Origin: Litsea cubeba
Taxonomy: Eukaryota; Streptophyta; Magnoliopsida; Laurales; Lauraceae
DNA length: 64,000 bases
Reading direction: 5' to 3'
Assembly: GCA_012931725.1 (NCBI GenBank)
Contig: CM022948.1
Location: forward strand, 18,096,355 to 18,160,354
The notes under the pieces are model-generated. The model saw only the letters and a list, made by a program, of their open reading frames with translations. It did no database searches and was not told the DNA's origin. The position numbers were made by a program, and so were the translations under genes. This document shows positions 10,745 to 23,628 of this stretch, piece after piece (within the stretch, counting starts at the first letter, position 1; each line of letters opens with the position of its first letter).

Positions 10745-12643
10745 GTTAGTTATTTAAGATCAAGCATCCATACTTCCAAAAGATAGGCTGCTTCTAATGT
10801 TTTAAGAGTTTGGTTTCGTTTTCTTCTCTCTCTCATGCAAGGCATAGCTTAATGAAAAGTTAGGGATAGCTTACTATTACAAGTGGTTTTTTAATGTGTG
10901 TTTGAAGTTTCCCCCTTTTTTTTAGCTAATTTCAAGAAATTTCAAGAAGAGATTTCAAGGCGGGAAAATCTCTGGTTTTCTGATTTTTTTCGTCTGTTCT
11001 TCTACCCTTGATAAGTAATGCTTATTGCGTTTTGTCGGAGATCAAGCAAAATCTTAACCTAACAACCATGTAATTACCATGGACAGTTTTTCTTCTACTA
11101 AAATAATTTTTGGATTGGATTGAAGCCCATAGAGGTTGATATTGGCTTTGTGAGAGGGTAGGTGTTTCTATCTGGGTCTCTATGGCTATATGTATGCATA
11201 TTTGTGTCTGAGTGTGCATGCTTCGTGTGCTTCTTTTGTTCTATTGATTTTTGTGATGCATGTTATAGGTTTCTGCATTTTGTTGTTGTTGCCTCATTAA
11301 AAACCATTCACTGAAATGTTTGGAGAAATGTTTAAAAACCACTTTCAGCGAAATGTTTAGAGAAGGAAATTATTTATGGAACGTACCAAATATGCCCCTA
11401 AATCTCTTAGTTGTTCAACTAATTATGATGTATTTACTGTCCTGTTTTGGCTAATCTGCCATTAATATATATATATATATATAAAATAGATGTTTCTGGT
11501 ACTTATATTTTATATTATATTCTTTAATCAGATCAGGATCATAGCTTGGTCGTCCTATATCCAAGTTTAAGTCTGTTGCTTAATCCTATGGTCATGCATT
11601 ATTGAGATATTAGTGATCGATGAATCTAAGAAGTCAAACACCCTGTAGCTGTAGCGAATCTGGATTTGACTAGGATATTTAAATGACTCTCATTGATGAA
11701 AGGCCTAAAGTATATTTTATTGATATAATTACTGATTTTGTTGATTTGTAGCTGTGGCAGACAATCTAATGAATAATTTTTAATTTCATCTTGGACATCC
11801 CCATTTTGTTTCTATGTTGTCCAATGATTGAAAGTTAAAACTTTCATTAATGCAGGAAGATTTTTCAGCTGCTATATTTTGGTAACTTTCTTGGTTTTAG
11901 TATTTTCACCCCCTTTTCACCAGTATTACGAACCTGAGATATTAAATGTGGTTTTCTATTAGCTGTGAGCACTAATAAATGGCGACCAAGGATTAGAGAT
12001 ACTGACATGTAGCAATTCAGTTTGCCCACAAAGTGTTTGATGTAATACTTTGCAGCAGATGTTAAGTTACATATCAATTGGCGAATAAAATCTGGAGCGA
12101 CAGTATTTATTACTATGCGTTTCAGTAGTTTATTTGCAGGTAATGTTCTTTTTTAAATTGTTAAAAACTTGGTTACATCATCCCTGAATGGAGCCAGAGA
12201 AGCCATGACACAGCTTGGGTACAACATAGGGAGCTATTTGAAAATTCTGCATGAGCACAACTTAGCGTTTATAGGGTCAAGTTTAGGGTTGATTTGAGAT
12301 ACATTTGGTAGTCATAATTCATAACTGTATAGATGATTGGTATAAGAGCAAAGATCCATTTTCGGATCACCGATTCGAGGTAACCCGTGACTCCGATCCC
12401 TTCAGTCCTCCATCCATCATCATCCATTCATTCTGTCTCACCCAAAACCATCGCCAATACTACGGCCACCAAACCCTAAATCCATACTCTCAGCCAAACT
12501 TTAAATCCAAAAGTCTTAAATCCCATCACATATCCAATCCAACCCCAACTGAACCCATGCCATCCAAAACACAGAATTGCTAGAAACCCTAAATCCCATC
12601 CCCAACGAGCCCTATTCCATTTAAGATTACAACCAAGAATCCC
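10745..12643. other. Non-coding, no gene seen
   Basis: AT-rich sequence with a short (TA)n at about 11466-11482. It probably includes the 3' UTR of the kelch gene. No further exon could be supported. Confidence 0.5.
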
Positions 12644-13579
12644 TAAGAGCATGTTTGGCAACGGTCCACAGGTCAGAATCCTGGACGGTTTTTCGTGATA
12701 TCAAAGAAAACCTATGTTTGGTTCACTTTTGGTCCGTGGAGAGGAGACGACGTCTTTCTGCAATGTCGCGGTTTTCAAGGATTCGACCACCCCCCATCGG
12801 GTATCGTCAATCCGCGTTTTTAAAGGCCAGGATATATAAACCCAGTTTATGCGAAGAAAACACCCCCGAGTCCTTTTCGATCCCCAAACCCCTTTCTCTC
12901 AACCTCTGACCCTTCTCTTCTGCTGCTGCGACTGGATTCCAGCAACGATTGGAGGCTCTAGCTCGTGATGCGATTGGAGGCTCCTTCGACACTGCACAGT
13001 CAACCACTCTCCCTCACTCCACTTTGTCTCTCGGCAGCGACTAGTACAATCTGTCTACCTTCATTCAACGATTCCTTCTCCGCTACTTTCCTCATGTAAC
13101 TAGGGATTCACTCATTTCCCTTTTTTGTGTTCTTTTCCCTAATTTTCATGCATCGACGATCTCATATTATTTTCCCTCATTCTCTTCTTCTATCTCCAAA
13201 CCGAATTGATACCAAGGCATAGTCAGGATATATTTTAGATGAGTGAGGTCATGTACTCTGTTTCTACGTTGTTTGGCTATGAAGTGCGTTTTTTCAGGGT
13301 TTGAATCCCTTTCATGGAAGGAAAAGGAAATCCGATCTTGGGATGATTGCATATAATGCTAATGTGTCTTTGGTGATCCTCAGGTCAGGGCTAGTATGTC
13401 TTTGGTGATTGCATATAATGCTAATGTGTCTTTGGTGATTGCATATAACTGTTAAACTTTTCTTAGCTATTAACAGTCTTAGCACGGTCTCAGGCATTCT
13501 AGATGTGTCAGGCCTCCAACTGTTATTTCTCAACTGAGATTGCAGTATGAGCCAATCCACATAACTCGGTTATTCCATC

Positions 13580-13582
<3 letters not shown>

Positions 13583-13613
<31 letters not shown>
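13583..13613 (+). repeat. (CT)n microsatellite
   Basis: About 31 bases of uninterrupted TC dinucleotides followed by an A-rich stretch. Confidence 0.95.
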
Positions 13614-13618
<5 letters not shown>

Positions 13619-14445
13619 AAATAAAAAAGAAAAAAGGAAAAAGGAAGAGATCATATGTTTTAAGAAAAAAAAATGAAATCTTCATTCTCATTATAGCTTT
13701 TTGAAGCTTTTACGTTTGAACACCATTATCATGACTGATGCGTGGTCTAATTTGGTAGAGGATGACATCCTATATAACTAGACCTATAGCTAGTTTGAAT
13801 TTAGATGCATACCCATTTGTATATGTTGACAAATATGAACTGGTTTAATTATCAAGAAAGTGATATGGTATGAATGTTATCGTCCCCAATTTGCAGCTGC
13901 ATCACTTGTTAGGCTATTTTGTATAGTTGATGATATGGCCCATATAGCCATAAGCTGAAACAGATTTTCTATTTCAAGCTATAATAAATTCAAGCCTTGG
14001 AACTCATAGCCTTAGATGGACTTAGACACTTCTTATGTTGAAGGAGTAAAACTCCACTGGGGCTCACTTGTAGAACATCAGAGCTGCTAAAACTATACAC
14101 CCACATATTTTGGGATAATCCTAAAAGCTACATTTTATTGCACGTGTTCATAGTATTTAATTTCTAAAGCTGGGCTCACATGTGATGGCACCTTAAAAAA
14201 ACAGAAAGAAAGAAAATTGATACAATTGTTAGTCAGGTTAAGTATGTGGGTTAGGTTGACCCTCAGTTAGGTTTGATTGGGGTATCAGTCTTGTTTAATA
14301 AAATGCTAGACATAGGTAGGGCCTAACCCACACACAGCTCATCTCAGTCAGCCTGTTTAGGCCTCCATCCAGCTTGTTTTCCAAAAAAAAAATGTAGCTT
14401 TGCAACTTGCTTACTTTAATAGTAAACCTAAGCTCTCAGAAAAGA

Positions 14446-14447
<2 letters not shown>

Positions 14448-14478
<31 letters not shown>
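14448..14478 (+). repeat. Poly(G) tract, 31 bases
   Basis: An uninterrupted G run within the Harbinger element. The length may be inexact because homopolymers are hard to sequence. Confidence 0.9.
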
Positions 14479-14479
<1 letters not shown>

Positions 14480-15049
14480 TGATTTGGGGTTCTTTGCATT
14501 GTGCTTCATTTGATTTTTTTGTGCTTCATTCGGAAATAGACTTTGTGCATTGGCCTTTATATTAAACTTGTCTCATTAGAGGATCCATTCACTTTATAAA
14601 GTGATATTTAGAGGTTCCATTTTCAACAAATTATGTAAGCTATTGATTCTTTAACGGCACGTTTGGCAACAGTCTTCAAAGGGGAATTAGCTTCACAAGA
14701 TGTTGACATTATTGATTGGACTGTTGGTTTCATTTTCTACTACCAATATTGTTCATTGCTAATGGTGGTGGGTATATTGGATCGCTTTTGAGAAAGCCAT
14801 ACAAATTCGCGTCTTGTCTCTAGTGCTGGATGTGGAGGCTATTTGAATGTGGACAAAGCGAAGGCTGACAGTTTGAGTGATCCTTTGTATGCAAGCCACT
14901 GTCAAGTATCTTGCTTTGTGAAATGTGAAGACATAGCCAATTATAGGTAAACTGGTTACATGTAATTAGGTTGAGTAAATGGAAATCAGGGAAACCAAAA
15001 TTGATAAACATGGGGCTAGCAATGTATTCAAACTGCTCCATGATATCCT

Positions 15050-15307
15050 ATGAAGACACAAGTGAAGATCGTTGTGGCATGCTGTGTCTTACACAACTTT
15101 ATCCATCGATGGAATCTTGAGGACGATTTGTTTAGGATAGCATTTAATGAGATGATGGAAGAGGATGATGTGGTTGATGAAGAAGATCAAGATATCGAAG
15201 CGGACAATATTGGTGGTCCTAGTGATGCGGACAAGCAATTTATGACAGGTTTTAGAGAACTACTATCTAAAGATATGTGGGAAGCTAGGGGACCAAGGAG
15301 AGTTTGA
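15050..15307 (+). pseudogene. Harbinger (HARBI1-like) transposase C-terminal fragment
   Basis: The frame starts MKTQVKIVVACCVLHNFI, the conserved stretch near the end of the PIF/Harbinger DDE domain, and ends with an acidic tail of about 50 residues. The same motif (RRQRQIVIAACTLHNFIK) occurs in the fuller copy at 20679-21166. The catalytic part upstream is absent, so this cannot act as a nuclease. It lies on the + strand inside the element bounded by TAA duplications. Confidence 0.8.
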
Positions 15308-17040
15308 TTTCACATTAGCTTTATACAAGTTTTTTTGTGGGTACATATGTTGCTTATATGGGTTTTTCTTTTGTTGGGTTGCTTTTGTGTACCTCTTTTG
15401 GGTTTTATGGCTGGCCCAGCCTGTGGGCATAATTTTTGGGTGGAACAGCTCCACCTTGGTTGTGTCTCTATGATATGAGTGCAAGTGGGCTGGAGCTGCT
15501 CCTCGTTGTTTTGTAAATTCAGCCTTAACTTTGGAAATATATACTTATTTTTCATTCAAAGGTAAGCTCTCTACTTTATGTTAATGGATTCGTTGCATTT
15601 TCATTTTCCACATGACACTCCAACCATGAATGGAGATATATTTTTTTTTCTTTTCTTGTTTTTTTTCTTTTCTTGTTTTATAAGTTTATAGTTGGAGTAA
15701 ATGATCTATTTGAATATTCCTAACATTTCCATGTTTGAATGATATACCGTTTTCTGTGTTTTTTTTTTTTTCAGTGGTCGGAATTCCAGTGGGGGCTCCA
15801 GGCTGAAAGTCAAATGGCACCTGGTAATGTTAAATGATTTTTATTTGTAGGACTGATTACTGATTCTTATTTTCATGGCTTGGATTGGTCAGGATAAATC
15901 CATGATCTGTCACCATGTTTTGTTTGCAGATGAATCTCAGCTGTTCATATTATATGGGCCAAATGCAATGCAGCTGACTACAATTAAACTCTCAACCTTG
16001 TTTTATATCTCAAGAGGTGCTGCTACTACAACCAAACTCTCAACCTGACGGTGTTTTTCATCAACACCTTGCACTGTGATGGACTTTCACATGTGGGTCT
16101 CCTGATGGGTTGGGTCCTGCAACCATAATGTTATCTGTGATGGGGACTTGCACACGCACGAGTGAAAAAAGAAGAGTGCAAAAAAGAAAGAACTTGGCAA
16201 CTCTTTGCATGATTTTCGAATCTGAATGTGATTTTTTTTTTTTTGCCAAGTTGGGTTTTAAGAATGTTTTTATGTAATTGGTTGTTGAATGGATGGAGTC
16301 GCAGTTTTATTTATTGCTTCCAGCGGATGAATGGGACTTGTTTTTTGCATTTTCTTTTTACATGTTAAAGATTATTCAGTTGAATTGAAATAGAGGATGG
16401 ATGGTTATGGATTGACCTGTTCTTCTCAATATAATTTAAATGGATGGATTGATGTTTTATTTTGGATAGATGTGACGATTGAATATTTCATTCTCCATCC
16501 TTCCTGCAAAAACCCATTTTCCAATTTTGGAGCCCAACTAGAATATAGCAGGTGATGTTCTACGGCATGTTTGGATAAACAAATTTTATAGTGGATGTTG
16601 TCATAGGCAAGAGTGGTTTATAGTTGAATGGTTTGTTGTGGAAGTGGAAATATAATTCTTCAAATTATTCCTGCAAATGGTTTGAAATGCAAATAGTTTG
16701 TAGTCCAATGGTTTGAATCCACTGGCTATCCCAGTTGCTCATTAAAGATCGTTTCATGCCAATTGCACTTTCCTTGATTGAAGTAAACATGTTGCTTGGA
16801 AATAGCTCCTATGCAAGAGAAAGTTGCATTTTTTTGCAAGTGATCTAAAATCAAAATCCAAATAACTGCAGGACATAGATCCCAAATTAGAGAGAATCTC
16901 AACTTTGATTTTTTATGAAAACACCATGCTTCTTAAGGTGAAAAATTTATTGAAACATTTATTTGGAGATGGTGATTTGAGATATAAGTTAGGACGGGTG
17001 GTATGAACTAAATTTAAAATGGAAGAAAATCAATCCTTTT

Positions 17041-17283
17041 TTTTTTTTTTTTTGTGTGTGGATTCCACTCACGTTACCAAACGTGGGTATGAAGGAATCA
17101 TCTCGGATTCCTCTGTGTTACCAAATGTGGGTCTGAAGGAATCATCTAGGATTCCTCTGTGCTAGCCAAGCATGGAATGCGATGAATCATCTCCCTCATA
17201 AATCATTTCTGCGGAAAGTTTAAATCCATTGCACCAAGGATTCATCCGAAGAGAGGATTCCTCTCCCGTTACCAAACTTGCCC
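17041..17283. repeat. Subterminal repeats of Harbinger right end
   Basis: Repeats of GGATTCCTCTGTGTTACCAA with GAAGGAATCATCT occur at about 17060-17160, and GGATTCCTCTCCCGTTACCA forms the terminus. They are plausible transposase-binding repeats. Confidence 0.6.
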
Positions 17284-17286
17284 TAA

Positions 17287-18346
17287 AGCCATAGATCTAA
17301 AACTCCCGATGCCTGTTGAGCCATCTACAACCAAAACCGAACCCTTCCCTACCATATTCACCTTGACCAAACCCTAGAATCCTTGAAATCCCCAAACCAG
17401 AGAACCCCAACCCCTCATCCGAAACCTACCACCAAACCCAGAAACCGACACCCTTTCACCATCCATTTCAATTATTTTGGACATTAAAAGTCAATGTAGT
17501 GGTTTTTCCTTAGTTAGATTCTTTTTTGTTTCTAGAACTTTGAATGATGCTTTGGCCAAGCATTGCTCTAGTAGGCTTCGTAGGAGTTTTTGTAGGGAAG
17601 ATGTTGCTCCAGAGTGGGTTAGGCCTTGGTTGCCCTCTCTCTAGTTGTTATTTTGGTTATGTTTGTTTTTAATGATATTCTACTTATCAAAAGAAAAAAA
17701 AAACTATTCTTTCATGAGCTAATGGCAACCAAATGGAAAAGTGAACAGTCAAGCCGACTTGCTATGAGCTAATGGCAATATAGTTGGGACAAAGCTTTTA
17801 TGATGATGATGATATGGATTATCAAGAATCATGGGAAGATTTGATGATGCTTCTTTGTGGGGCCTATGCTGTGAAGTATGAATAATAAATTTCTCTCTCT
17901 TGTATAAGCTCTCACTGAATTTCATAAGGACTGCCTACAGTCAAATAATTGGTTGGGCCGATGAGGACTGAGGAGCCAATGGTGAGATTCCTTGACAACT
18001 TCACATTGCTGGTGAAAATAAATTTCTCATTTCTAAAATTCCTTACAATAATATGGTGTGTCCGGAATTTCATTATATAATGTGATGGCTTGTCCCACAT
18101 TTTCAAACGCCGGAATTCTAAAGTTCTAGCTGTCTTAAAAAGATCTCAAATGAAATTTGGTTGGAATTTTTTGTGCCTTTAAGTACGAATCCCCCAAATA
18201 GGAATGCTCAGAACTTTAATATGAGATACTTTGCGATCATCTTCAAAATTGTCTAATAAGGATATCATTCACCATCTAGCATATTTTGGCAACTAAGCCT
18301 AAGAGTGTCTTTTCCAGTATAGCGGGTGACACAAACATGACCAGCC
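17287..18346. other. Intergenic, no gene seen
   Basis: C/A-rich then AT-rich sequence. No coding or terminal-repeat structure was supported. Confidence 0.5.
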
Positions 18347-18564
18347 TAGGGTGTCAAACGGGCACCGTTAGTGCCGGTGGGTGCCACGTTTAAAATTAAA
18401 AATTATTTTTTAAATATATTACTTTTAAACTATATTTAGGACTTTTTAAGATATTTGAAGATTTTCAATTTTCACGGGCCTAGATACCAAGGCCCAGCAC
18501 GGCCCCATCTAGAATTGGCGGAGCCGGGCCGTGGCAGGTTGACTGGCATGCTGGGACATCCATA
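18347..18564. mobile_element. hAT-type MITE, probable
   Basis: The left end TAGGGTGTCAAACGGGCACC has the plant hAT form; the right end inverted reads TATGGATGTCCCAGCATGCC. GC-rich subterminal motifs (GGGCC, CGGCCC) flank an AT-rich centre. The 8-bp flanks agree at only five positions, so the borders are tentative. Confidence 0.5.
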
Positions 18565-18845
18565 TCCCTGCCACTTGCTCGTTGGTGTAAGAAAGCAGCC
18601 CCTTTACATGGATCTCCTTACTATGGTCCCCTAGAAATATTTCTACAATCATCTTAATAACAAGGAGGCCATGGCCCCCTAGAAATTTTGGATAATCCCC
18701 CTTACTTTTAAAAGAAACTTATGCTTTTGTTTCCTTTACATATGGTCCCTAAGAAACTCTGCAAAAAAAGTTGATGCCTTCTTTTTTTTTTAACATATAC
18801 CTCTAAAGTAATTCTTTTTTCCCCTCCATTGAATGCCCTTCTTGA

Positions 18846-19240
18846 GGGCACGTTTGTGTAATCCATTTCCACAGAAAATGTACTGTTTTTCTATGGAAAA
18901 CTATCTTTTCTTGCATTTGGTGTTGCAATTTTCTGCAGAGATGCTTTTTTACCACTTCAGCATTTTACTTGAATAGCCTGTAAATAGAGGGGGTGGGAGG
19001 GTGGGGGTGGTATAGGAAGTCCTTTTTGCAAAAAAAATATTACTTCATTTTCTCACTCCCCTCTTTAATACTAGTTTTCAAAAAGAAATCCACAACTGTA
19101 CCAAATAAGATTGGCACCAATTCTTCGAGGAAAGAAATTTGCACAAAAAATAAATCTCTAACTTCCGCAAAAAACTTTTTATGATTGTTGATGTGGCAAT
19201 TTCACCTTTTCATGAAAATTGCCTGTACACAAACGTGCCC
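18846..19240. mobile_element. Tourist-like MITE
   Basis: The ends match inverted: GGGCACGTTTGTGTA on the left and the complement of TACACAAACGTGCCC on the right, 15 of 15. The length is 395 bases. The flanks are TGA and TAA, one change from a TAA duplication. The termini resemble the PIF/Harbinger ends elsewhere in the window. There is no coding capacity. Confidence 0.75.
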
Positions 19241-20036
19241 TAATATTTCCACCTGTAAAAGCACATGGTTTGGTTGTGTTTGAATTTTGAATGGCTTTAA
19301 TGGGTTCTTTAATTGTGTTCATGGGCCAGATTGGGCTGTCAAAGTATGTCCAAGTTTAACGTGTTTAGCTATTGAACCTAAAATCTAGGACCAAATCCAG
19401 CCGGTGGAGGAAAGTCTGGTCTATGCTAGCTAATTAGCAAAATTCCTATATTGTCTTTTTCTAAATATGTCGTGCTAAACCACACTATTAGGCCCAAACC
19501 TAGTCCATTTGATTAATTTGATGAGAATTAGGTGTGGATTTAGGCCACATGATAAAAATACAGCTTAAATCTGGCCCAATTCTAAGAATTAGGTGTGGGT
19601 CGTGCCCAGTTGGCTCAAGAACTAAGATATTCGTTGGTAGAAGTGGCGTTTTTTATTTTTGTTTTTGTTTTGTTTTGTTTTTTTGATTTTTTGGTCTTTT
19701 TTCTTTCCCTTCTAGAAGGGCAGAAGCGGTTGTTTTCCTAATTGTAAGAATGTTATTCAAAATCTAAGGCCCTGTTTGGCATTGTTTCAGTATTGTTCCT
19801 GGTTTTGTGCTGGTTGTACCAAGACCAGGTTGTGCCAAAACTGATCTGTTGTAAACTTGTTTGGCAACGTGCTCTTAAATTGTTCCATTGAGAATATGCT
19901 GTGCGGAACTTGTTTGGTAATGACATAATAGTTTTTTCTAATAAATGAAATCAAAACTTCATATTTGTCAACAATGTTGAATTTAAATCAATTATGAATA
20001 TTCATGAATTCATCTTAAACATTAAAAAATAATAGG

Positions 20037-20390
20037 GCCCACTCTTATAGGACTATAGCGTGAACCACCCTATTTAGGAATTAGAATGTGGCCCACCTGT
20101 ATAAATTACAATCTATATAAGAATCATTGTTTATGGGAACCACCTTTAGACTTACAATGTTTTACCCACCTTTAATAACTAGAATATGGGGCCCACCTTG
20201 ATAGGATTTACAATGCGGGCCCACCTTTATAGGATTTACAATGTAGACACACAAATTATTATTGGGAACATGTGACGCACATTTAGGAATTCCAAAGTGG
20301 GGCCACATTTTGTGATTGTGAAAGTGGGTCCCACCTTTATAAATTATATTAACATATGATGTAGAACCCACCCACCATTTGACAAATCTT
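20037..20390. repeat. Degenerate tandem repeats near Harbinger left end
   Basis: About eight imperfect copies of a roughly 40-base unit, typified by GGGCCCACCTTTATAGGATT followed by TACAATG. They are non-coding and lie between the terminus and the transposase stop. Confidence 0.7.
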
Positions 20391-20678
20391 GAAGATTTTA
20401 TGAGGTCATTTTTTTTCCAAAGCAATTGCAAGTTAATTTACACAATTCATCTCTATTCTTTTTATCTAAAACGCCTGACTAAATTAAGTAGCCCCTTAGC
20501 TAATAAATCTAGAACTCAAAATAATAATATGTAAATAAGCTCCAAAATATAAAATAAGAGCTTAATCTTTCAAATTTCAAATGGCCACTAAAACTGATCT
20601 AATTAAGTATATATATTTATGGCATATGACAAGTTTGCAAGAGAAAATAATTAACTTATTTATTAAATTTAATACGAA

Positions 20679-22060
20679 TCATTCTTCTAATGCACCATGA
20701 TATGCAAAGATTGCATCTGCAATTTCATCTCGTTGGCGTGCCATCTCCTTCCTGCCTTGTGTCGTTCCTAACTGTAAAGGTGCAGATAGACTATTATCTT
20801 CATTATTCTCACCAGAGTTATTTTCAACTATAAACCCTTCATTTTGAAAGCGAATAAAATCTCTATCACTTCGCATTTTCATTTTTATGAAGTTGTGGAG
20901 GGTGCATGCAGCAATCACAATTTGCCTTTGTCTTCGTAAAGAATATGGTGGCATGAGCTTAAGGATAAGAAACTTTGCCTTCAAAGTGCCAAAGCAACGC
21001 TCAATCACATTCCGCAATGATGAGTGATAGTAATTAAATAACTCTTTCTTTCCTGTTGGTCGTCGTCCACGTCCCCTATATTGTGACAAGTGGTATCACT
21101 CTCCTTTATAGGAAACAAGATAACCTGGTGTACAACTATAGCCAGAGTCGACAACATAATACTTACCTGCAATGACATCTTTTCATATTTTTATTGTTAT
21201 TTCATAAAAACAAAACTCATACACGTATATATTGTCACCAAATGAGATTTACCTGTTAGAAGGTGCGGAAAATATAGTTCCGATTTAGTTATAGCTTCAG
21301 CAAACACTCGAGAATCATTTGCTGTTCCTTCCCAACCAGCATACACAAATATAAATAGCATGTCAAAAGAACATGCACACATTACATTTTGTGTAACTGA
21401 AACCTTTCTGCCTCGATAAGGAATTTGATCCTTTGTAGGAACTGATGCACTCACGTGTGTACCATCAATGGCCCCTACACAATCCTTTAAAAGCAGAAAA
21501 ATGAGCTTAGTTTTCTTTTTAAAAAAGTAAGACATTCCCTTCAATAAAGAAAAATTGGTATCATTTAAAATTACCTTAAACCAAGGATAATATTTTGGAT
21601 TCTTGATTATTTCTGGAGGTGTATCTGTAAATGTTGGCGGAATAATAAGTTCCTTTCCTAAATTTACTATGGCCTTCAACACTCTCTTGAAATGACGACT
21701 AATGGTCTCGCCTAAATGTTGGAACCTATCTGCCACCATTCTGTTTCGAACGTTATGACCAATGGTCATAAAAACTATGGCCACTTGTTTCTCAACTGAT
21801 AAGAATTTTGAATCATGTAATAGGTTTCTAATATTCAATGCATTACATAAGCCACGAAAAACATGCTTTTCCATACGAAATAGATCGTAACATCTTTCCT
21901 CATGTCCACACAGGACCCTATTTACAAATTCATATCCAGGTTCACCCTTATCACTTATGGCTTGTCTAGATATACGTGATTGGTATGGACCAATCATTAG
22001 AAAAATAAATACATTAAAATTTTCCTCATCACTGTCTGTCTCATCCCTACGTTGATCCAT
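20679..22060 (-). pseudogene. PIF/Harbinger transposase (HARBI1-like DDE nuclease), one stop
   Basis: Exons on the - strand are 21575-22060, 21253-21484 and 20679-21166, giving about 401 residues, close to the family norm. The 90-base intron 21485-21574 keeps the frame open, so it could be mistaken for coding sequence. Visible catalytic-core motifs are CVGAIDGTHVSAS (first Asp), GWEGTANDSRVFAEA (second Asp) and SLRNVIERCFGTLKAKF (Glu), followed by AACTLHNFIK. An arginine codon has become TGA at 21096-21098, between the second Asp and the Glu, so the protein would be cut before the third catalytic residue. The partner Myb/SANT ORF lies upstream. Plant PIF elements need both proteins; this copy probably depends on transposase from elsewhere. 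Confidence 0.85.
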
Positions 22061-22469
22061 TTAACCTGAAAAAAAAATATATTTATTATACATGTATCAA
22101 AATAGTTCAAGCGAAACATTAAAATAAAACATAATCCACATGAATCTTAAATAAAATCCATACACAACAACAAAATAAACTCAATAGAACTTCATTTCAA
22201 TAAAGACCGTATTTAACAATGTCATAATCCTGCTAAACAATGGTCTAAATAGAATGACACAAATTTAAACTAAATTCAAATAAATATTCCTATGAAAAAA
22301 ACTAAACATAACTTTATTTCCTTTAAAAACCATATCGATCGAAGTAATAATACTATTAGTAACGCTCTAAATCAGATAGATCAAGCATTAATGACCGTAT
22401 CTCTTCAGGTGCAGATAGAAAAAGAACTCTCCAACTACAGTTCGAACCAATAACATGGAATGCCTTCAA

Positions 22470-23337
22470 CTAGATCTCTCTAGTAACATTCGGTATGGTA
22501 GATAACAATGCAACACATTTTTCAATAGAGAATTTGTCATTATCCTCATTATGATTGCTTTCGTTAGCTACTTTGTTATCATAATACTTTGTGAGACTGG
22601 CACAAGCTTGGTCAAAAGAACCTGCCCCTTTCTGTCCACGTCTGCGACGAGGAGTCCTCGATCGGGCCCGAATGCTAGTCTCCTCCAAAAAGTCTACATC
22701 ATCATCCAGATCCATAGATAGATCCTGATCTGGACTAGTTTGGTTTCTGAGTGGCACACCATTATTCTCATCATTGGTGTCTACTGCTCCTTGAGTTGAA
22801 GCACCAGCGTTTTCACCCGTAGCAGTAGTATCACCGTATATAATCTCTAGTTCATCAAACAAAGGACAACCTTTGGTCCTAAATTGTTTTGCCTATTTAT
22901 TTATCTACACATACGAGTATTTAACATCCTTTATGAGCCATTGTAATAACATTTATTATATTGACAATTTTTGTAAATGTTGAAATGCAATAAAGAACCT
23001 TTATATAATCATCCCAAACATCATCCGGAGCTGTGGCGGTTTTTGTATTAGGGTCCCAACCAAACCCAGTTGGAATATCACGAAGCTTCTTAAACTCCCT
23101 ATATACTCGCCTCATCTTATTAAATTTGGTCTTGAATTGTTGCCTCTCATATTTATTGCCTGTCTTTTTATGAAACTCACTCATTATCTCATGCCATGCC
23201 TTGGTTAAGAAAGTCGTAGTCGGCCTGTTTCCTTTCTTAACCTGATCAACCATTAGTCCTACTAGAATTTTCTCGTCTGTATAACTCCATTTTGCATGGA
23301 CTACAACTGACTTATCTTTTTCATCAATAGTTGTCAT
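22470..23337 (-). CDS. Harbinger ORF1: Myb/SANT-like DNA-binding protein
   Basis: Two exons, 22999-23337 and 22470-22892, join in phase 0 to give 252 residues with no stop. The N-terminal 110 residues form a Myb/SANT-like trihelix: AKWSYTDEKILVGLMVDQVK, FLTKAWHEIMSEFHKKTGNK and GFGWDPNTKTATAPDDVWDD. After the junction come TKGCPLFDELEIIYGD, an acidic stretch, a basic RTPRRRRGQK segment that may act as a nuclear signal, and a C-terminal helix. In PIF/Harbinger transposons this protein helps the transposase enter the nucleus and bind the element ends. The start ATG is 199 bases from the Copia insertion, which has likely separated the gene from its promoter. A solitary host trihelix gene is less likely because the transposase lies next to it. 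Confidence 0.8.
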
Positions 23338-23536
23338 CTATTCAAAGCAGATATTAAAGAAAAATTAGATTCTCACAAAACATGATATAAACACAGAACA
23401 ACCTTCCATTGTTACATAGTTGAACCATGAAGTGCACCTCAGAATAATTCTTAAAAGATAACAATTAACAATAGGCTATATTGAACAATATTTTAGCCAT
23501 TAGCACTAGTCTTAATTACTGTGTCAATATGTTTAT

Positions 23537-23628
23537 TGTAGAAGATAATGTGGCTTAGGCCCACTAGGCCCAGCCCAGCCCATCAAGGGCATTGTATATA
23601 AGATCCCACGTATGGGATCATTTGCTGA
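23537..23628 (+). repeat. Inverted U3 arm at Copia left end
   Basis: The arm reads TGTAGAAGATAATGTGGC and onward, the reverse complement of the U3 at 23708-23790 and of the intact right LTR end. It keeps a 9-base segment (CACTAGGCC-type) that the adjacent 3' U3 lacks but the right LTR has. One substitution separates it from the right LTR over the compared part. It contains TATATAAG and the dyad CCCACGTATGGG. Confidence 0.9.

Larger units (their letters stand above)
12647..17283 (+). mobile_element. PIF/Harbinger element, internally deleted
   Basis: The left end GAGCATGTTTGGCAACGG and the inverted right end GGGCAAGTTTGGTAACGG match at 15 of 18 positions. Both flanks carry the 3-bp target TAA (12644-12646 and 17284-17286), the expected TWA of this superfamily. 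The only transposase sequence left is the C-terminal piece at 15050-15307. The interior holds simple repeats and non-coding sequence. Near 14656 and 16563 there are further GGCACGTTTGGCAAC and GGCATGTTTGG motifs, possibly remains of related MITEs inside it. Confidence 0.75.
19768..23536 (-). mobile_element. PIF/Harbinger element, left portion with both ORFs
   Basis: The left end GGCCCTGTTTGGCATTGTTT is preceded by TAA (19765-19767). The transposase and the Myb/SANT ORF both read leftwards. The Copia insertion at 23537 interrupts the element just upstream of the Myb/SANT start. The best candidate for the right end is at 36376, where the inverted sequence GGCCCCGTTTGGCATCGTG matches 16 of the first 19 bases. 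The flank there is TTA rather than TAA, so that pairing is not proven. If correct, the composite spans 16.6 kb with later insertions. Confidence 0.7.
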
